DNA from: Hyaloscypha bicolor E | Lineage: Eukaryota > Ascomycota > Leotiomycetes > Helotiales > Hyaloscyphaceae | Direction: 5' to 3' | DNA length: 64,000 nucleotides | Assembly: GCF_002865645.1 (NCBI RefSeq) | Contig: NW_020194625.1 | Span: forward strand, 226,180 to 290,179 | Shown here: positions 57,579 through 64,000 of the stretch, piece by piece | Layout of the letters: each line of letters opens with the position of its first letter | Numbering within the stretch: position 1 is the stretch's first letter | Position numbers and translations under genes: made by a program | The notes under the pieces: model-generated | Database searches by the model: none | Told to the model about the DNA's origin: nothing | What the model saw: only the letters and a program-made list of their open reading frames with translations

Positions 57579-60114
57579 TCAGCCTACGCACCATCACTGA
57601 ATATAAGGCAGTCGCTCGCTCTGAGTGAATTTCAGAAATCCCAAGGTCTTAGGAAAATTCCCCTCTAGGTCCTGAATATGCCAAGAACTGATAATAACTT
57701 GGCACTCCAAATGGCAACCTATTCTCCCATTAACCTCCTTGTCCACCTGCACAATCTGGCTAATTTTAGTTGCGTTGAGCGTTGTCTCCGCCGACCGGAT
57801 CGCCACAACTTTCACCCCTCGGTAGCTTCCCACCTAAAGCTTGGATCGAGTGGAATGATATTATAAACGTGCCTCTCTTGCTTTGTGTAAATTTGTTCTT
57901 CTCTCACAGACCCAGAAGAGCGACGTAAGTCAAGAGGTACAAACGGCTCGTGCATGATTAATCCAGGCAGCTTGACCACAAGGCCCTCAGCTGTAGGTTT
58001 TCCGGCCTTTGCGAATGGCATACCCGAATCATTGCCCATGCTGAGGAACGTCGTTGGTATCAGCTATATCCTATCTCTTGGGTCCGCGAATTGTCGAGAA
58101 ATAATGTGTCGGCTAGAATACGGAGATCGCGGCATAAAGTGACAGGACTACAGGTCATTTAATCTCAAAATTCCCTATAGCGTATGTTTCTAGGCGGCGC
58201 ACCGGCTGTAAGGCCCTGAACTCTTAAGTACTATGTCCTCAAAGGACCCTGTGAGACATTCGCAAGGTTCTTGACAATTTATAGGGGTATTAGCTCTGTT
58301 GACTGAGCAACTATAGCGCTCGGGCCCCGATTGAGGGGCTTCTATAGGCCTCATTAGCGAGAATTCCCTTGTAAGTACAGGGGATAAGCCTGAGAGAGGT
58401 GTGGTATCCCTTGACAAAGTTTATAGCGCACTTTCAGGGCACTCCGCTGTAATTATGGGCCTTTATAGGGGTTACTCGGCACCTGGAAAGGTCGTTATAG
58501 TGACCTTTCAAGGCAAATGCCCTGTAGTCCTGTCACTTTATGCCGCGATCTCCGTATACTCCATCTCCCCCAGGAGCTTCTTCACTCTGTCAAGAGGGCA
58601 TTTGTCGATGAGGCCAGCCACATCGAGTCCCAGGATTCCAGCTATGCAGATTGACTCGTCTTCAATACGACTTGTTCGCCGCCAGCGAAGAGGTCGGATT
58701 GCTTGGCTGAGTAACCGGTAATTGTCGGTGTCGTGGTGGTCAATGGTATGTGCCTCTACTATGGCAAGATATTGGAAGGCTTGACCTTTGAGATGCTGAA
58801 GGTGGACGAGTCGCTCGGGTACTCTCAAGGCTATGTTGTATTGTTCCCTCATGTCCTGATCGATGCTAGCCTCCAGATCGAAAGAAGAAAGATCCTAGCT
58901 CTTTTGACAGAACAACCATATCGCTCGGTCGAACTCTTCCTCTGTCGACGCTTGGTAAATCTCAGTGTTCTTTATAGCGTAATCCGCGAACTGGTAGGAG
59001 ATCTGCATCGCCAGTGCTGCTTCGTGGAAAATTAAAAGCCGACGAACTCAGGTGGAGGACCGAATACTTGTAAGAATTTCCACCGTGTCCGCGAGCTTCG
59101 ATACCTGAGATAGGACGGCATCTAAAACACGGACTTTATCTGCGGATGCGTATGTATAGGCTCTCCATATTCATCCTCTTAAAGGGTGATTAGGGGAATA
59201 CTGCCCCGGCGAATAATTCCACAAACCTGGCTTAGCCATGTTTGAGTTGATGCGTCATTTTCCCAGTCTTGCGGGCATTTATAACCGGAAACATGCGAGG
59301 TACGATAAGTCGACCAGCCTATTTTTTCAGTCCAACACTGCGACGGTGTGCATTTGTTGTAATCCCTCCTTTGTCCGCGTCGATCTATAAACCCGAGGTA
59401 ATAGCAAGTAGTCTGGTCCACCCTCTGGTCCTTGTGAATTTGAATTTCGCTTGGGCACCAGCCAGCCTGCAGCATGCGCTCTTCGGAAAGAGCAGAATAG
59501 CCCCAATGGGGGTTACTATCCGCGCCATAACATGTTTTGAGAGCGGTATTCAGTTGCTTCCCGAGAATAATGGCAGAGAGGTGGACTGTACGCCAAGTCC
59601 TCAAAGCATCTGGATCCAGATCTCTAGCACTAGAAAAATGTCTTGATTGCGTTTTGTTTTCCAGAAGTCCAATCTCGCCAATGACTTGACTTGCTTTTTC
59701 GAAGTATTCACTGCAGGTATGCATGGGATTCCTCCACTCTGCCCTCCCCGTTCTGCGACTTCTCCGTCCCCATAGAAGTAGATAATTGGGTATTTCTACA
59801 GTCGTGACAAGTTGTTAATGTTCATTAGTCTTGGATGATGGTTTTAGAAACTCTTGAAGGTCGATATCGATATCTGCGGTCTTGAAGAATTCAACGAGGA
59901 GGCCAAAGTAGCACCATGACTGGACGAAGGCAAGGAGTTTGTCGTTTGTTCTCCCGCCCAGATCACCGTTGATTATTCTAAACAGGGGAAAGTCCATGCG
60001 AGCGCGGAAGTCCAAGAACCCTCGACTGCCATATGCGACCGAAGAGTTGGCGAGGTAGGATATCTCAATTATGTAGTCGAAGATCGGATGCTCTGGGAGC
60101 GGGATATAATCCAT
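57579..60114 (-). pseudogene. Third HET-like paralogue, broken
   Basis: Starts at 60114 with MDYIPLPEHP, near-identical in style to paralogue B's MDFLPLPEG. It has the shared SWCYFGLLVEFF segment (about 59,870-59,900). The 59179-59724 part carries the Cys/His motif (YNKCTPSQCW, YRTSHVSGYKC) and IIRRGSIPLI. The central HET block (AISHVWSDG to WIDTLCVP) is missing: reading jumps to YTYASADKV near 59,150. Stops and a frame change follow, then WRRTSRIEDESICIAGILGLDV. A TA-flanked element (58121-58554) is inserted, and a further frame change lies near 57,820. The end reads QSERLPYIQ, a TGA, then WCVG and a final TGA at 57579-57581. Lack of the core domain and multiple lesions make function very unlikely. 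A 5' intron cannot be excluded around 59,725-59,814. Confidence 0.8.
58121..58554. mobile_element. MITE-like element inserted in the HET-like pseudogene
   Basis: The left end CGGAGATCGCGGCATAAAGT (continuing to 58154) is perfectly complementary to the right end (58521-58554), 34 bp inside TA flanks (58119-58120 and 58555-58556). Including flanking bases the perfect match is 37 bp, and weaker matching continues inward. The interior repeats a TATAGCG motif and encodes no transposase. HET-like homology resumes in frame on both sides, so the insertion is a clean interruption of the gene. Confidence 0.8.
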
Positions 60115-60802
60115 ATTAATATATACTGGGTTGGCAGTCTTAGAAGTCTTTAAAAGTAATGATCATAACTGAAAGAAGGAAGGAATAATTCGTGATACCA
60201 AAGTTTACTCTCCACCGGCTCGGTGGAGCAACTAATACATTGATGCCCCGAATTTGCATTTCGAGACGGTCTAGCGTAGTCTTTATTTACCTCCCTATCC
60301 AGAATAATAAAACTATGCCCCACAGTCTCGCTTCACTCCCAGCCTCGCTCTTTACTGTCAGCCTTGCTTTTCACAGCCTCGCGGCCTCGTTTCACTTTGG
60401 TTTGTCGATGCGGACCGCGTCCAGCTCTGGAAAACATTGACTTAGGGCCACAAACGGTGGGACTGGCAGGGGCTTAAGATGTGGACGGATTCAACTACGC
60501 AATATAACAAAGACGGTTTTGGGCCGACATAATCCAAAATTCAATCAATTATAAAACAATAGTAAAGAAATCGAACGATTCTATCTAGTTAATAGTACTG
60601 TGTGTACTTGTGGAGGAAAATAGTTTTTAGAATAATACTATATTTTGTCAAAGTATTTCCATACAGGCCCAAAAATCAGGATAAAGCACTCCGGCTATTT
60701 GGTCAAGGTCCACATGTGGCTTGTTTCAGTTTACCGGTAGTAACGGTATTAGGAAAAGTCCTCGATCTGTAGCCCAAATGGCTGAGGTGATAGGCAATAA
60801 AG

Positions 60803-61028
60803 GTCATCCCTTACCTTAGGCATCTCGGCTATAATCCAAGAGAAGTTTAGCGCACTAGGATAAATATATAAAAGTACTTTCGCTCTGAGATTATATTACC
60901 TTCTCTTATATATACTATATGGTCGAAGACGTCATATGATTTACTAATTAGCTATACTAGGAATTGCCTATAGCCTTAAACATTAAGTCGTTAACCAAAT
61001 AGCCTGAGTGCCTGAGGTAAGTAATGCC
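60803..61028. repeat. Possible decayed inverted-repeat element
   Basis: The 30-bp ends (CTTACCTTAGGCATCTCGGC on the left; AGCCTGAGTGCCTGAGGTAAG on the right, reverse-complementary) match at about 22 of 30 positions. No clear target duplication is present. It could be an old MITE or chance similarity. Confidence 0.3.
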
Positions 61029-61199
61029 ACGGAGGTCAAAACAATTGCGAAGCTGAAGTACTAGTCACGTGTTCTTTAACAAGAGGAATCCAAAATCTGC
61101 TCCGGCTAAGGGAACAGAAACGGATTCCCAGGCAAAATTCGGTAAGGAAACTGTAGCCGGAGCATATAGGAGGCCAAAATGATTTCCATATAGTGCGCA

Positions 61200-61305
61200 G
61201 GCTGGCTTAGGGCGTGCTTAGGGTGCTTAGGCTCCGCTCAGGCTCTGATCAGGTACACTCACCCTCGGCTCAGGTATGCTCACCCTTAGCTCAGGTTAAA
61301 GCAGC
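61200..61305. repeat. Degenerate GCTCAGG/GCTTAGG repeat
   Basis: Repeats of CTTAGGG, GCTCAGG and CTCACCCT over about 100 bp. It includes CTCACCCTCGGCTCAG, also seen near 47,840, which links the two sites at either end of the HET island. Confidence 0.55.
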
Positions 61306-62041
61306 AGCTGCTCACGTCCGGAGACTAAAACGGAACCAGCGATAGGGAAAATTAATCCTGAGTATATGGGTATTCCGCTGCATGCTTTCGTGAATTTGCG
61401 GAACTGTTATCAAAGTAATTAGCATCCTTCTGAAATTCTATTCATTTTTACGTCTTGCCTCTGGAGTAATCTCGAGATCGATGTTCTTATCATACCAGAA
61501 GGCCTCCTTCCCTTTGTCCCTCACAACAGCAACTTGTTCCAGAATCCGGATCACAACCTCCCATTTTCAAACTTATAGACTCAACGAATCAAAATACCAC
61601 ACTTCAATCTAAGAGCAAGCATACTCTGTATTTATATGGTACGATGTACGTGAACAGGCTAAACATTGCAAACATGTAGTTGAGATTTAAGCATCATTCG
61701 AAGATCCCAACTGTTAAATCAGGGACAACACCTTACGTAAACATAAGGCACGGTATACCATGAAGTAAGTGATGGTTGAATTTGCAACTTGTTGGTTACT
61801 TCGTACTATGTAGGACCGAAGCAGGATTGGTACAAGATCTCACCTCTGGATGCACTTGCTGTTCGACGCCAGCATCTACTTTTTGAGCTTCCCGGGAGAA
61901 AGTCCAGGCCAGGAGGAACTATAATGTCTGTAATTACTATTCTAATGCGAATTTCATCTATCATCTATTCTCCCCCGACGAAGGGTAGCTCGCTGGGCTA
62001 GTTGTGAAGCACTCGAAAACCTTCACCCACCCCAAGCATCA

Positions 62042-63335
62042 TCACAGCTCCTCCTCCTCGACCTTCTCACCCAGCCCAAACATCCTCACACTATTCTTCC
62101 ACGCCGCTTCCGCAACAACCTCAACACCGACCCCCTTAATCCCCGCCACAGCCCACGCAACCTTGCCAATCATACACGGCTCATTCCGTCCTTTGACAGC
62201 AGCACCTTCAACCCACTTCTCCTTCTTAACCCACTTGACCTCCTTCTCCTCTTTATACCCGTGCAAGTGGGCTGTCCCTGCATGACTAGCCCTCATCTCG
62301 CACCAAGGCCCATCAGTCTCAAGCTGTAGTCTCTCGAGCGGAATCTCCTTGACCACCAAGCAATTCTCCACCGTCTTCAAACTACACCCATTAACGCCGA
62401 TATCCCAGCCCATCTCTACAAGTTCCAGCATCTCCTCCCTTGTTCCAGTAAAACTATGCACGACCCCTTTTTTCCGCAACCCATGTTCCCGCTCCTTCAA
62501 CAGGTGTATAAAATCCTCGTGTGCAGCCCTCGAATGCAGGAACAGAGGCAAGCCGATCTCGACAGCGACATCTAGTTGTTTGGCAAAGTATTCGAGCTGG
62601 ATATCTTTTGGGCAGAGCTCGAGACGGTCGTAATCGAGGCCAATCTCGCCGAAGGCGACGCAGTGTCCCGACTCTTTGGCTGAGAGGGCGAGGGCTTTGA
62701 GTTGTGTGAGGAAGATGGAGCCGCTGGAGGGGGTTTTTGTGAATTGTTGGCAGGAGCAGGGGTGGACGCCGACTGTGGTGTAGATTATGCCTGCTGCATA
62801 CCAGAAACCGTTAGCACTTGATGTTGACGTGGTCCTGGGTTGTGGATGAGGGATGGGTGCCGAGCGGAGGACTAACGGTGTGCCTTTGCCAATTCGATAG
62901 CTTTCCTTGACTCTGTCAAATCCGAGCCTGTGACGATCAACCTCTGGCACCCTGCTCCCTTTGCACGTTGTAGAACACCCGAGAGGTCGTTTGGATGACG
63001 TTGTGTACCGTAATATTTTCCGCTGTAGACGGGATCGGTGAGGTTGATACCTATCTACTGTGCGGGTTGTCATGAGCATTTTTCTTCTACCTATGGGCTA
63101 AATAATACGACAGAGTCGAAGGAAGTAATTGACTTGGAAAGCAGACGCGTACATCTATGTAACGTGGTTTGTAGACTCCATTTGGGGTCGCTGCAGAAGG
63201 CTGCGGCACTTCTGGTGCGTTGCTGGTCGACATCTGGACTGCGAGCGCGCGAAGAGTTGGTGGTTGGCGGAGTAGGGAATTCAATATCGAGGAAGAAGCG
63301 CGCAGAAGGTTGGATTGGTTGTGGAAACGACTCAT
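62042..63335 (-). CDS. TatD/TATDN1-type metal-dependent deoxyribonuclease
   Basis: Three exons on the minus strand (63153-63335, 62877-63054, 62042-62793; introns 98 and 83 bp) give 370 residues. Exon 2 opens with IGINLTDP after RYID, the eukaryotic TATDN1 form of the first metal-binding strand, then KYYGTQRHPNDL. YTTVGVHPCSC, AFGEIGLDYDR, PLFLHSRAAHEDF, VVHSFTGTREEM and ETDGPWCEMRASHAG follow in order. These are the TatD-family metal and catalytic motifs. The family has 3'-5' exonuclease or endonuclease activity in DNA repair and apoptosis-like DNA breakdown. The first ~35 residues are basic and Ser/Leu-rich and could be a mitochondrial presequence; the next Met (residue 35) is an alternative start. 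Splice sites were chosen because they keep frame through the family motifs. Confidence 0.9.
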
Positions 63336-64000
63336 GAAGGAATTGGAAGATGTTGATGGAACACAAGGAAAGCGAGGATGGTGAAGTGAGTCAAGCAGGC
63401 ACGCGAGGCTGAAACCTCCCTGGGCAGCCTAGTTGACCTCTGAATCCGGATTTCGCCTGTTCTTCTTCTCCCCAACGGTTCATCAAGGACACCACCACTT
63501 TGTGTTCATTGTTAAAGACCGCAGCAACGATGCTCGCAGTACCCAAGCCCTTGTCCGAGTGGAAGCGGAGGTCGAAATTGCCAGCCTAGAAACCGTCAAA
63601 CTACAAGAAGCTGACTGGTCCTCGACAGACTTGAGTCGTCGTCCTCGCTACAGGAAGTGGTCCTGATCACGTTAAATGTTCTCTCCAAATGCCAATTTTG
63701 AAGCGTTGACATGCATGTGAGGGGATACGCCGCCAAGAGAGCAGAAATGTGCGCCCTCTACGGAAAGCCGTAAGGATCAAGTGATCAAGCGATTTTCGAA
63801 TCCGGTTTTCGACTTTCGATGTCAGATTTGTGGCACGTGCGCACCCCACCAAAAATCGCAAATACCATACACATATCACGCCCACATACTATACCCTCTC
63901 CCTGTGCCTCTATTACTACTTCAAATATCTACTTTCTTTAATTCTTCTCTCTCTCTCCCTATATATATGGATAAGAGAGGGGGCTTATAGGGGGAAAGGG
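63336..64000. other. Upstream flank of the TatD gene, no gene recognised
   Basis: Contains the TatD promoter. Open frames at 63433-63666 and 63781-63990 lack domain features. CT-rich sequence lies at 63,890-63,965 near the window end. Confidence 0.45.

Larger units (their letters stand above)
60115..62041. other. Intergenic stretch right of the HET-like pseudogene
   Basis: No gene was recognised. TGAGC/GCTCA-type repeats lie at about 61,200-61,305, related to those at 47,840-47,975. A weak inverted repeat pair lies at 60,803-60,832 and 60,999-61,028. Patches around 60,530-60,660 and 60,850-60,980 are AT-rich. Confidence 0.45.

Noticed and set aside
62004..62633. Plus-strand Ser/Pro-rich frames
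   Set aside because: Shadows of the TatD gene on the other strand.
1..64000. tRNA and rRNA genes
   Set aside because: I looked for GGTTCGAAT-type T-arms with matching acceptor stems and found no complete cloverleaf; a covariance search would be needed to be sure.

Overview
The window comes from a filamentous ascomycete (Pezizomycotina). The evidence is short GT-AG introns of about 50-230 bp, a CFEM-domain cell-surface gene, several HET-domain genes, and a 26-kb AT-rich block of retrotransposon relics whose differences look like repeat-induced point mutation (RIP). I cannot name the species; a Leotiomycete or Dothideomycete is plausible.

Layout. Positions 1-14,250 are normal-composition DNA. 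They hold a seven-exon CFEM/GPI-anchor gene (276-1435), an 8-kb stretch with no convincing gene but with inverted-repeat elements and an 85-nt poly-G tract, and a CaMKK-like kinase gene of the SNF1-activating (Sak1/Ssp1) type (9755-13628). Positions ~14,270-40,400 are an AT-rich RIP block. I resolved it into a reversed solo LTR (14557-14762, TSD GTTAT), a Ty3/gypsy element (15542-30184, 205-bp LTRs, TSD CAGAG/TAGAG) split by a Ty1/copia element (23074-29503, 311-bp LTRs, TSD ATTAG), and a second Ty3/gypsy element (31875-39022, TSD AGTAT). All three elements lie on the minus strand, and several minisatellites are interspersed.

Positions 40,400-61,000 are an accessory island. It holds a divergent chitin-synthase-like GT2 gene (42016-43874), a classical HET gene (44739-46748), and two intact genes of a second HET-like subfamily (50230-52920 and 54752-57109). 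It also holds a heavily broken third member of that subfamily (57579-60114), plus relics of a SAM methyltransferase, an ankyrin-repeat protein and an Hsp70-like protein. Small inverted-repeat elements with TA flanks sit among these, one inside the HET pseudogene and one at the broken end of the Hsp70-like relic. Positions 62,042-63,335 return to a conserved gene, a three-exon TatD/TATDN1-type nuclease.

Together the contents suggest an allorecognition or immunity-type accessory region next to a RIP-silenced transposon island, flanked by housekeeping genes. The most useful observations are a shared pre-HET Cys/His motif and a shared W-C-[I/V] C-terminal tail in the HET-like subfamily. The tail is still readable in the pseudogene behind a stop that one C-to-T change would explain.
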